A stretch of 8,907 nt of DNA from Spirochaetia bacterium. Lineage in GTDB: Bacteria > Spirochaetota > Spirochaetia > Sphaerochaetales > Sphaerochaetaceae. Of this stretch, positions 1 through 7,165 are shown one piece after another. The translations under genes were made by a program, and so were the position numbers. The notes under the pieces were generated by a model. The model had not been told where the DNA came from and searched no databases. It saw only the letters and a program-made list of their open reading frames with translations. Position 1 is the first letter of the stretch. Each line of letters begins with the position of its first letter. Where the stretch lies: assembly GCA_009929055.1 (NCBI GenBank), contig SABI01000097.1:1-8907 (forward strand). The letters run 5' to 3'.

Positions 1-11
1 CCTTTAAAGAT

Positions 12-23
12 ATTAGGCCTAAT
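12..23. repeat. 12-bp perfect palindrome after the ABC gene
   Basis: ATTAGGCCTAAT is a perfect palindrome lying 3 bases past the stop codon of the sugar ABC gene. It has no room for a loop and no T-run is visible before the window edge, so it is a poor intrinsic terminator. It may be chance or part of a larger structure outside the window. Confidence 0.3.
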
Positions 24-26
24 TCA

Positions 27-1187
27 TCAATCGTAGATTAATCCAGCGATATCTGCATCATCCATGTTCATGTAGTTATAGAATTTTGCACCAGTATCAA
101 CATCGGCAACTTTTTCACCTTTGTATGCTTTGTATGCTAGTTCTACAGCTTTGAAACCAAAACGCTTTCTATCTTCTGACAAATACCCAATTCCAAGTTT
201 TACGGCATCCATAGGGGACTCAATAATGGCTTGTTTCCCATTAACATAGATCGCCCCTGTGGCTTTATCTGCACCAAAGAGAGCTCTCATTGTCTCAGTT
301 CTTCCTGCCCCCATAAGGCCTGCAAACCCAAGGATTTCCCCTTTATGTAATTCAAATGAGACGTTGTTCACTTGTCTTCCTGCATTCAGGTTTTCAACCT
401 TAAGAACTACTGGGGCATCGACAGGGACATTTGAATGACTTTTTGGTTTTTCATATATTACTCGACCAACCATCATATTAATCATCTCTTCTTTCGTAAT
501 ATCTTTTGTATTCTTAGTTCCTACATATTCCCCATCTCTTAGGACAGTCACCCTGTCTGTAATCACCCCTATTTCATCAAGGCGATGGGAGATGTAAATC
601 ATAGCGACCCCTTTTTTAGCAAGGTCTCTCATGATTATAAATAAATCATCTATTTCCCTTTCTGTTAAAGCAGCAGAAGGTTCATCGAGAATAAGAATTT
701 TAAGGTTATGGGAAACTGCTTTTGCTATTTCTACCATCTGCTGTTTACCAACAGTAAGGCTACTTAATTTCTCCTCTGGGTCAATGTTCATATTGAGGCG
801 TTTAAATAGCTCTTTTGCTTTCTCATTTTGCCCTTTTTCATCAAGCCACCATGAAGTTTTCTTTGTGCTTTCTCTCCCTATGAATAAGTTTTGAGCTACA
901 CTAAGATGTTCCATCATATTCAATTCTTGGTGAACTATCGCAATTCCCACATCTAGAGCATCTTTAGGCCCTTGTGGATTAAAGAGTTTTCCCATGTAGT
1001 GAATCTCTCCAGAATCTTTTGGGAAGATTCCTGTAAGAGCTTTCATAAGAGTAGATTTTCCAGCCCCATTTTCTCCTACAAGAGCGTGGATTTCTCCTTC
1101 AACAAGTTCAAAGTCCACCCCCTTTAGAGCATGAACACCAGCAAATCTTTTGTCGATTTTCTCCATCGACAGCACTACGTTTCTCAC
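27..1187 (-). CDS. Sugar ABC transporter ATPase (MglA/RbsA type), truncated and fused to a sugar-binding-protein C-terminus
   Basis: Residues 1-344 are a tandem-domain sugar-import ATPase of the MglA/RbsA/XylG family, which energises uptake of a monosaccharide at the inner face of the membrane. Visible in domain 1: Walker A GENGAGKST (38-46), signature-like LTVGKQQ (144-150), Walker B LILDEP (165-170) and H-loop His201. Domain 2 begins with the family's degenerate P-loop GFAGLMGAGRTE (287-298) and reaches GIGYLSEDRKRFG (332-344). It then stops: the second signature and Walker B expected in a ~500-residue protein are missing. Residues 345-386 instead resemble the end of a periplasmic sugar-binding protein (AYKAYKGEKV, DTGAKFY, NMDDADIAGLIYD). 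The GTG start at 1187 is fixed by AAGGAG at 1201-1196, 8 nt upstream. The protein is probably non-functional as an importer ATPase, or the join is an assembly artefact. The substrate cannot be told. Confidence 0.9.
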   Translation of the reverse strand: MRNVVLSMEKIDKRFAGVHALKGVDFELVEGEIHALVGENGAGKSTLMKALTGIFPKDSGEIHYMGKLFNPQGPKDALDVGIAIVHQELNMMEHLSVAQNLFIGRESTKKTSWWLDEKGQNEKAKELFKRLNMNIDPEEKLSSLTVGKQQMVEIAKAVSHNLKILILDEPSAALTEREIDDLFIIMRDLAKKGVAMIYISHRLDEIGVITDRVTVLRDGEYVGTKNTKDITKEEMINMMVGRVIYEKPKSHSNVPVDAPVVLKVENLNAGRQVNNVSFELHKGEILGFAGLMGAGRTETMRALFGADKATGAIYVNGKQAIIESPMDAVKLGIGYLSEDRKRFGFKAVELAYKAYKGEKVADVDTGAKFYNYMNMDDADIAGLIYD

Positions 1188-1208
1188 AGTTGATACTCCT
1201 TATATTCT

Positions 1209-1222
1209 CTATGTTCACATAG
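1209..1222. promoter_or_regulatory. Dyad CTATGT-tc-ACATAG over the -10 region
   Basis: Perfect 6-bp arms separated by 2 bp lie between the proposed -35 box and the Shine-Dalgarno of the sugar ABC gene, covering the candidate -10. The position suits a repressor site, but no regulator gene is in view and the site matches no operator I recognise. Confidence 0.35.
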
Positions 1223-1239
1223 GTTTCTTGAGTTGTCAA
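1211..1239 (-). promoter_or_regulatory. Candidate sigma-70 promoter of the sugar ABC gene
   Basis: On the minus strand a perfect TTGACA (1239-1234) is followed after 17 bp by GAACAT (1216-1211), a weak -10 preceded by a TGT that could act as an extended -10. Transcription would start near 1204, a few bases before the AAGGAG ribosome-binding site. The -35 is convincing and the -10 is not. A weak -10 would fit an activated or tightly regulated promoter. Confidence 0.5.
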
Positions 1240-1246
1240 GGAAAAT

Positions 1247-1262
1247 TTGTAAACGTTTACAA
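1247..1262. promoter_or_regulatory. LacI-family-type operator, 16-bp perfect palindrome
   Basis: TTGTAAACGTTTACAA is a perfect palindrome with the central CG and TGTAAACG half-site typical of LacI/GalR-family operators; it also fits the cre consensus TGWAANCGNTNWCA. It lies 7 bp upstream of the TTGACA -35 box of the sugar ABC gene. A sugar-responsive LacI-type regulator is the likely ligand. CcpA is possible only if the host is a Firmicute, which the rest of the window does not suggest. Confidence 0.7.
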
Positions 1263-1277
1263 GAAATATTTTTCAAT

Positions 1278-1304
1278 AAAAAACTCCACCTTTTTAAGAT
1301 GGAG
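1278..1304 (-). terminator. Intrinsic terminator after lepA
   Basis: On the minus strand CTCCATCTT pairs with AAGGTGGAG (9 bp including one G-T) around a 3-nt A loop and is followed by TTTTTT at 1283-1278. It begins 25 nt after the lepA stop and marks the end of the rplY-lepA cluster, separating it from the sugar ABC gene. On the plus strand the same stem is followed only by a short CTTTT. Confidence 0.9.
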
Positions 1305-1329
1305 CTTTTGGATACATATCATAGTATGT

Positions 1330-3150
1330 TTACTTATTTTTATTATCTGTGGTCTTTAGGACTGCTAAGAATGCTTGTTGTGGTATTTCAACGTTTCCCA
1401 CCATCTTCATCCTCTTCTTTCCCTCTTTTTGTTTTTCTAGGAGTTTTCTTTTTCTTCCGATATCACCACCATAACATTTTGCTGTTACATCTTTTCGATA
1501 TGCGTTGATAGTCTCTCTTGAGATGATTGAGCCCCCAATAGCTCCTTGAATTGCTATTTTAAACATCTGCCTAGGAATTTCATCCTTCAATCTTTCGCAC
1601 ACTTGCCTTGCTCGTGTTGTTGCATTATTTTTGAACACAAGTTGACTTAATGCATCAACAGGCTCTCCATTTACAAGAATATCGAGTCTTACCAAGTCTG
1701 TTTGACGATACCCTATGACATGGTAGTCAAAACTTGCATATCCCCTAGAAACTGACTTCAAACGGTCATAGAATTCAAATAGTACTTCTGCTAAAGGCAT
1801 TTCATAGACAAGTTCAACTCTCTTTTCATCAAGATAGTTCATTGCAACTTGGATTCCCCTTTTTTCCATGCACAAACTCATAACGTTACCAACATAAAGG
1901 GTCGGTGTGATGATTTCTGCTTGGATATAAGGTTCTTCTGCAAAGTCAACGTTCATTGGTTCTGGGTATTCTAATGGGTTATCTATCTTTAACTCATCCC
2001 CATTTTTCATATAGACAATATAACGGACTGAGGGGCTAGTAAAGACAATAGATAAATCAAATTCTCTTTCGATCCTCTCTTGAACTACTTCTAAATGGAG
2101 CATCCCCAAGAACCCACAACGAAACCCAAAGCCAAGGGCGATTGAAGAGTCTTTTTCGTAGATGAGTGAAGCGTCGTTGAGTTTAAGTCGGTCAATAGCT
2201 TCTTGTAATTCTTCGTAATCATTTGAATCTACTGGGTAAATTGAACTAAAGACAACTGGTTTTACTTCTTTGAATCCAGGAAGTGGATTTTTACAAGGGT
2301 TAGCTGCATCTGTAACAGTATCGCCTACTCTAATATCTCGAATAGTTTTAATTCCAGCAATAAAGTAGCCAACATCTCCTTCGCTAAGTTCTTCTGAACT
2401 CACAAGGCCCATTTGAAATACTCCTACTTCTTCTACAACATATTCACCTTTAGTAGAAAAAAGTTGAATAGTATCCCCTTTCTTTACTTTACCATCAAAG
2501 ATTCTAAAATGAACAATTACACCCCTATATGGGTCGTAGTGACTATCAAAAATAAGAGCTCTTAAAGGAGCATGTAATTTCCCTTTAGGTGGTGGAATAT
2601 GGGCAACAATAGACTCAAAAAGTTCATCAACACCTAAGCCAGTTTTAGCAGATACTCTCGCTGCTAAATCTGAGTCAAGGCCTAAATCATGGTTAATTTG
2701 ATGCAGACATGCCTCTATATCGGCACTAGGAAGGTCAACTTTATTTATTACAGGAATAATCTCTAAATTGAGCTCCATAGCCATATACATATTTGCTAAG
2801 GTTTGGGCTTCAACCCCTTGAGAAGCATCTATGAGAAGAAGAGCCCCTTCACATGACCCTATTGCTCTACTCACTTCGTAAGAGAAGTCTACGTGTCCAG
2901 GGGTATCTACAAGATTAAGTGTATAGGTAATGCCATCTTTTGCAAGATAGGGAATAGTTACAGCTTGGCTTTTAATAGTAATACCACGCTCTCTTTCTAT
3001 ATCCATATTATCGAGCATCTGCTGTTGAATAGGACCACGAGTTGATACTAATTTAGCTTTATCTATAAATCTATCAGCTAAAGTAGACTTACCGTGGTCA
3101 ATGTGCGCAATAATACAAAAATTGCGCGTATAGTGTGAATCTTTACCCAT
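1330..3150 (-). CDS. lepA: Elongation factor 4 (LepA), translational GTPase
   Basis: LepA/EF4 binds the ribosome and has been linked to back-translocation and to 30S assembly or initiation; it is cytosolic and may be membrane-associated under stress. All five G motifs are intact: AHIDHGKST (15-23), RGIT (55-58), DTPGH (82-86), NKVD (136-139) and SAKTG (167-171). The EF-G-like domains follow (GFRCGFLGMLHLEV at 342-355), then the LepA-specific C-terminal domain with CYGGDIGRKRKLLEKQKEGK (559-578). Its 606 residues are close to the usual ~600. The ATG start has a modest AGGG 5 nt upstream and an N-terminus of normal length. It lies 24 nt after ftsH and is the last gene before the terminator, so it probably relies on read-through from the upstream operon. 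Confidence 0.98.
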   Translation of the reverse strand: MGKDSHYTRNFCIIAHIDHGKSTLADRFIDKAKLVSTRGPIQQQMLDNMDIERERGITIKSQAVTIPYLAKDGITYTLNLVDTPGHVDFSYEVSRAIGSCEGALLLIDASQGVEAQTLANMYMAMELNLEIIPVINKVDLPSADIEACLHQINHDLGLDSDLAARVSAKTGLGVDELFESIVAHIPPPKGKLHAPLRALIFDSHYDPYRGVIVHFRIFDGKVKKGDTIQLFSTKGEYVVEEVGVFQMGLVSSEELSEGDVGYFIAGIKTIRDIRVGDTVTDAANPCKNPLPGFKEVKPVVFSSIYPVDSNDYEELQEAIDRLKLNDASLIYEKDSSIALGFGFRCGFLGMLHLEVVQERIEREFDLSIVFTSPSVRYIVYMKNGDELKIDNPLEYPEPMNVDFAEEPYIQAEIITPTLYVGNVMSLCMEKRGIQVAMNYLDEKRVELVYEMPLAEVLFEFYDRLKSVSRGYASFDYHVIGYRQTDLVRLDILVNGEPVDALSQLVFKNNATTRARQVCERLKDEIPRQMFKIAIQGAIGGSIISRETINAYRKDVTAKCYGGDIGRKRKLLEKQKEGKKRMKMVGNVEIPQQAFLAVLKTTDNKNK

Positions 3151-3174
3151 ATTTTCCCTATATCACACCACGGT

Positions 3175-5193
3175 CTATAATAAACTCGTGGTGGCATTAC
3201 TCATTTCAAACCCTAATAATTCTCTAATTTCTTTATCATCAAGGGTTTCATGTTCTATTAAGGCAGAAGTAAGCTTTTCTAATTGATCTCGATTCTTTGT
3301 TAAAATAGAACGAGTATCTTCTAATGCCCCAACTAATATCTTTGAAATTTCAACGTCGATTTTCTTCGCTGTATCTTCTGAATAATCTTTATGTTGAGCG
3401 ATTTCTCTCCCTAAGAAGAGGGGCTCATCATCTTTACCAAAACCAATAAAACCTAGGTCACTCATACCCCATTCTGTTACCATTCTTCTAGCAATATCAG
3501 TGGCTTGTTTTATATCATTACTCGTTCCAGTAGTTGTTTCGCCATAAATAATTTCTTCGGCGACATATCCCCCCATACACACTTTTATCCAGTCATAAAG
3601 GGCGCTTTTGTTTTTCGTATAGGCATCCTTCTCAGGCAGGCTAATAGTAAGGCCTAATGCCCTTCCATGGGGAATAATAGTTACTTTATGCAATGGGTCA
3701 AGATGTTCAAGGTGGTAGTGAAGAAGGGCATGGCCCGACTCATGATAAGCGGTAGCCTTCTTCTCCTCAGCAGTCATAATTTTAGATATTTTTGCTACCC
3801 CTAAAAGAAGTTTATCTCTCCCCTTCTCAAAATCTTCCATCATGACAGTTATTCGTTTACCACGAGCTGCAAAGAGGGCTGCTTCGTTGACGAGGTTCGC
3901 TAAATCTGCACCACTAGTCCCTGGTGTAGCGCGAGCAATTCTATTTAGATTGACATCATTACCAACTTTAATTTTTTTACAGTGAATAGCAAGAATGGCC
4001 TCTCTTTCTCCTACATCTGGCATATCGACAACTACTTGGCGGTCAAATCTACCAGGTCTCAAAAGAGCAGGGTCTAATACATCAGGTCTATTCGTTGCAG
4101 CCATGACTATCACCCCTGTAGCTGTCTCAAATCCGTCCATTTCAACAAGCATCTGATTAAGGGTTTGTTCTCTTTCATCATGTCCACCGCCAAGGCCAGA
4201 ACCTCTGGTTCTTCCTACAGCATCAAGTTCATCAATAAAGAGAATACTTGGAGCGTGTTTTCTCCCTTGTTCAAAAAGGTCTCTTACTCGAGAAGCTCCT
4301 ACACCTACAAACATCTCTACAAAGTCAGATCCACTCATATGAAAGAAAGCTACTCCAGCTTCACCAGCAACAGCTTTCGCTAATAAAGTTTTTCCTGTTC
4401 CTGGAGGACCTACTAACAAAATCCCTTTTGGAATTCTTGCTCCAATATCGAGGAATCTTTTAGGGCTTTTTAGAAAGTCTACAACTTCTTGCAACTCATA
4501 TTTAGCCTCTTTTTGTCCAGCTACATCGTCAAAGGTAGTTTTAACGTCACTATCCATGTACTCTTTGGCTTTACTTTTACTAAAAGCCATGACATTGCCA
4601 TTAGCCCCTTTCGTCTGTCTCCAGAGCATCACAGTGAACCCTATGAATATTATCCAAGGAAGCATTTGAAGGATGAGCTGAAGAAAAGAGACCCCTTGGA
4701 CAGTACCAGTAACTTGAACTTTATTTTTCTTCAAAGTATCCATAAGAGAGGTATCATCATAAGGAATTCTCGTTGTTGCACTCATGCTATTACGTAAGTT
4801 GAAAGTTATTACTCGTTCATCTTGAATTTCAACAGAATTGACTTGGTTTGATTCTACATATTCTAAGAATGCACTATAAGGAACCTCTTGAAGGCCCATA
4901 TTAGATCCATCATTAAAAAGCATAAATAAGAAGGTTACAATGAGAAATAGGAAAAAGCCTAAAGCAAGACGATTTTTTCTATTAAGATCAAATTTAGGTC
5001 CATTACTATTTGAAGGACCTTTCTTTTGATTTTGATTTTGATTTTGAGAATTATTTTCACTATTATTGTTTCTCATTCCTGACCAATAACCACCATCATT
5101 GTTATTCTTTTTATCATTGCCTGAGTTGTTTTTTGATTCTTTGGAATCTTTTTCAGGTTCTTGATTTTTTTTATCTTCGTTTTCTTTGTCCAC
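3175..5193 (-). CDS. ftsH: ATP-dependent zinc metalloprotease FtsH with long N-terminal extension
   Basis: FtsH is a membrane-anchored hexameric AAA+ protease that degrades unassembled membrane proteins and short-lived regulators. Order: a hydrophilic Lys/Asn/Gln/Glu-rich tail (1-75); TM1 (~76-93); an extracytoplasmic domain (~95-168); TM2 (~171-191); AAA domain with Walker A GPPGTGKT (262-269), pore loop MFVGVGA (294-300), Walker B LFIDELD (318-324) and second region of homology NRPDVLDPALLRPGRFDR (368-385); peptidase zinc site HESGH (484-488) with probable third ligand Asp560 in TSND. At 672 residues it is longer than many FtsH because of the N-terminal tail; E. coli FtsH has only a few residues before TM1. 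The GTG start at 5193 follows AAAGGA, which overlaps the tilS stop 4 nt upstream, so translation is probably coupled. Everything needed for activity is present. Confidence 0.98.
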   Translation of the reverse strand: MDKENEDKKNQEPEKDSKESKNNSGNDKKNNNDGGYWSGMRNNNSENNSQNQNQNQKKGPSNSNGPKFDLNRKNRLALGFFLFLIVTFLFMLFNDGSNMGLQEVPYSAFLEYVESNQVNSVEIQDERVITFNLRNSMSATTRIPYDDTSLMDTLKKNKVQVTGTVQGVSFLQLILQMLPWIIFIGFTVMLWRQTKGANGNVMAFSKSKAKEYMDSDVKTTFDDVAGQKEAKYELQEVVDFLKSPKRFLDIGARIPKGILLVGPPGTGKTLLAKAVAGEAGVAFFHMSGSDFVEMFVGVGASRVRDLFEQGRKHAPSILFIDELDAVGRTRGSGLGGGHDEREQTLNQMLVEMDGFETATGVIVMAATNRPDVLDPALLRPGRFDRQVVVDMPDVGEREAILAIHCKKIKVGNDVNLNRIARATPGTSGADLANLVNEAALFAARGKRITVMMEDFEKGRDKLLLGVAKISKIMTAEEKKATAYHESGHALLHYHLEHLDPLHKVTIIPHGRALGLTISLPEKDAYTKNKSALYDWIKVCMGGYVAEEIIYGETTTGTSNDIKQATDIARRMVTEWGMSDLGFIGFGKDDEPLFLGREIAQHKDYSEDTAKKIDVEISKILVGALEDTRSILTKNRDQLEKLTSALIEHETLDDKEIRELLGFEMSNATTSLL
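5024..5047 (-). repeat. Hexanucleotide tandem repeat (TTTTGA x4) inside ftsH
   Basis: Four perfect copies of TTTTGA on the plus strand (TCAAAA on the coding strand) encode alternating Asn-Gln at residues 50-57 in the FtsH N-terminal tail. Because the unit is six bases, gain or loss of copies keeps the frame and only changes tail length. Confidence 0.85.
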
Positions 5194-5197
5194 AGTC

Positions 5198-6613
5198 CTA
5201 TCCTTTTATTATCAGTACACTATATAATGTAGTGAGTTTTCGAGCAAGGGGCGAGAGAAAAGCTCTTTTTGCCACCCTATCTTTACCTAAAAAACACCTT
5301 CCTAATACAGCAAGAACCCCTTTATCATCAACAAGGAGGGGTATCTCCCATCTTTTAGATGGCTCAATATGCCAACTCGCATACAATGAAGTGAGACTTT
5401 TCGTCCCATCATTGAATTCAATCGTATCTTTCTCTTGATAGGATCTTACCACTAAAGGCCCTACAATTACACTATCATCAATCCAGACCTTCTCATTATC
5501 TCCTACCTTTGCTAAAACATGTTCTTCCCTGCATAGGTAATAAGAGTGGTGTAAATGAGTATGAGTTGAATATACTAGTGAAAAGTAGAAAGCGCCAAGT
5601 GGTTCACTCCCTTTTTTCCATTTCATTTGGAAATTATAGAAAGTAATAGTTGAATCAGGGAGGGCAATTCTTTTATATTGACCTTTATATTGAAGAATGG
5701 ATCGAATAATATCCTCTACACTTTGATGAGATAATCGTAATCGATTTTCAAAAGGTAACAGATTATATCCCCTGTATAAGACTCTCCTTATGATTATTGG
5801 CTCTAAATTTTGTAGCATGGTGAGATTAATAAGAACTTCCTCATTCTCTGCATCGTAGTGAACAATTTGACTTTCCCATGTGCCTGCTACTTTTTCAACA
5901 TAATCATTCAACTCTTCTACTTCATCATTGAGTCGATGCAACCCCTCCTTCCAACGAGGAAAAGTTTCCTTAACAACAGGAATAAGTGAGTGCCTAATTT
6001 TATTGCGTAAATAGAGCGTGGTACTATTTGTAGAGTCTTCTACCCAAGCTACCTTCTTTTTATTAAGGTACTCCTCAATTTCAATTCGAGAGATATGAAT
6101 AAGGGGCCTAATAAGAGCTCCTTGTTTCTCTTTTATAGGAGAAGCAAAATTCATCCTGCTTCCTTGAAACATCCTCATGAGGAGAGTTTCATCTTGATCA
6201 TTCTTTGTGTGAGCTGTGGCGATGTAAGAAAAGGATGTTTTTTTTAAAAATTCGTTTAACTTATTGTACCTAATGTAGCGAGCGGCCTCTTCTATTCCAT
6301 TTTTTCTAAGGTGAGCTATAGTAGCTACTTCATTTTTTTGTAACTCAATGAGAATAAATTCTATATTAAGGGAGGCACAGTGCCTTCTGTTTACTTCAAT
6401 TTCTTTATCTAATTCATCATCACTACGTAATCGATGGTTTACATAGAGGGCTTTTAATTTAGAAATGGGGTGGATACAAGAGAGAAGATATAGGAGGCTG
6501 AGAGAATCCGCCCCTCCACTAAAAGCTACAAGGATCCCATCAGTTTCACTAATGCTATGGAATGTAAGAAATGTATCTACCTTTTCAAGGAGTGACTTTT
6601 CGATTGTTAGCAC
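5198..6613 (-). CDS. tilS: tRNA(Ile)-lysidine synthase TilS
   Basis: TilS uses ATP and lysine to convert C34 of the CAU-anticodon tRNA-Ile to lysidine, changing its identity from Met to Ile; it is normally essential. The PP-loop SGGADS is at 32-37, GIEEAARYIRY at 106-116 and HTKNDQDET at 135-143 (a variant of the common HHxDDQxET). The tRNA-contact segment DSTNSTTLYLRNKIRHSLIP is at 193-212. A weakly conserved middle follows, and the C-terminal domain ends with WEIPLLVDDKGVLAVLG (422-438). Its 471 residues are typical of the long TilS form. The GTG start at 6613 is chosen because GGAGG at 6624-6620 sits 6 nt upstream and the N-terminus then matches the family length. The first 29 nt overlap the end of pth in another frame, which suggests translational coupling. 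ftsH starts 4 nt after its stop. Confidence 0.95.
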   Translation of the reverse strand: MLTIEKSLLEKVDTFLTFHSISETDGILVAFSGGADSLSLLYLLSCIHPISKLKALYVNHRLRSDDELDKEIEVNRRHCASLNIEFILIELQKNEVATIAHLRKNGIEEAARYIRYNKLNEFLKKTSFSYIATAHTKNDQDETLLMRMFQGSRMNFASPIKEKQGALIRPLIHISRIEIEEYLNKKKVAWVEDSTNSTTLYLRNKIRHSLIPVVKETFPRWKEGLHRLNDEVEELNDYVEKVAGTWESQIVHYDAENEEVLINLTMLQNLEPIIIRRVLYRGYNLLPFENRLRLSHQSVEDIIRSILQYKGQYKRIALPDSTITFYNFQMKWKKGSEPLGAFYFSLVYSTHTHLHHSYYLCREEHVLAKVGDNEKVWIDDSVIVGPLVVRSYQEKDTIEFNDGTKSLTSLYASWHIEPSKRWEIPLLVDDKGVLAVLGRCFLGKDRVAKRAFLSPLARKLTTLYSVLIIKG

Positions 6614-7154
6614 GAATAACCTCCATCAAGGACTTCCCGTTGATAAGATCAATGACTGCAATAGTTGCTTCATCTATTCCTTTTTTAATCATTTCTTGCT
6701 CACCCTCTTCTTGAGGTGCTCTGAGAACATACTCAACTACAGTTTCAGGGGGAATTGGCCTACCAATCCCAACATAAATTCTAATAAACTCACGATCTAA
6801 TAGATGTGCCATTAATGATTTTAATCCATTATGACCAGCACTAGAGCCCCCTTTTTTTATCCGAATAGTTCCTTGTGGTAAATCTAATGTATCACAAATA
6901 ACAATAATTTCATTTTTTGTATGTTTAGAGAGAGAAGAATAATTAAATATTGCTCCAGAATTATTCATAAAAGTGAGAGGCATAATGAGGAGGGTTTCTC
7001 TATTTATGTAACCAATTGCGTAAGGACGACAACAGCGTTTCTTCATTTTTATCTGAAAAAACGCTGCTACTTGTTCAAGGACATCAAATCCTACATTATG
7101 TCGTGTATGGCTGTAAGTGGGTCCTGGGTTTCCAAGACCAATAATAAGTGGCAG
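6585..7154 (-). CDS. pth: Peptidyl-tRNA hydrolase, probable CTG start
   Basis: Pth cleaves the ester bond of peptidyl-tRNAs that drop off ribosomes, recycling tRNA. The first ATG in this frame (7046) would remove the catalytic N-terminus. Reading upstream restores LIIGLGNPGPTYSHTRHNVG without a stop. No ATG, GTG or TTG exists there, but a CTG at 7154-7152 lies 5 nt after AGGAGG and gives MPLIIGLGNPG, aligning with the family's usual M-x-LIVGLGNPG. The resulting 189 residues match normal Pth length. Expected active-site residues are present: Asn9, His19, Asn64 (in TFMNNSG), Asp88 (in CDTLDLPQG, where many Pths have HDxLDLP) and GHNG with His108. The gene starts 11 nt after rplY and its end overlaps tilS by 29 nt. 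Confidence 0.95.
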   Translation of the reverse strand: MPLIIGLGNPGPTYSHTRHNVGFDVLEQVAAFFQIKMKKRCCRPYAIGYINRETLLIMPLTFMNNSGAIFNYSSLSKHTKNEIIVICDTLDLPQGTIRIKKGGSSAGHNGLKSLMAHLLDREFIRIYVGIGRPIPPETVVEYVLRAPQEEGEQEMIKKGIDEATIAVIDLINGKSLMEVIRANNRKVTP

Positions 7155-7165
7155 GATAGCCTCCT
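7152..7165 (-). promoter_or_regulatory. Ribosome-binding site and CTG start codon of pth
   Basis: AGGAGG (7165-7160) directly follows the rplY TAA stop, then a 5-nt spacer leads to CTG (7154-7152). The other near-cognate codons in frame fit worse: ATC is 2 nt and ATT is 14 nt from the Shine-Dalgarno. The strong site and the correct position relative to GLGNPG support CTG initiation. Confidence 0.75.

Noticed and set aside
1247..1262. CcpA catabolite-responsive element
   Set aside because: The sequence fits the cre consensus, but the gene order points to a spirochaete-like host where CcpA is not expected. A LacI-family operator in general is the safer reading.
5024..5047. CRISPR-like or regulatory repeat
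   Set aside because: It is a 6-bp microsatellite within coding sequence with no spacers. No CRISPR array is visible anywhere in the window.
5010..5438. Plus-strand open frame of 142 codons antisense to ftsH and tilS
   Set aside because: It has a Phe/Tyr/Ser-rich composition generated by the complement of Asn/Lys codons, no recognisable motif, and both coding genes beneath it are certain.
6585..7046. Peptidyl-tRNA hydrolase beginning at the ATG at 7046 (153 residues)
   Set aside because: This start would delete the GLGNPG and TRHNVG segments with the catalytic Asn and His. The frame stays open upstream and gives a full-length enzyme from the CTG at 7154.
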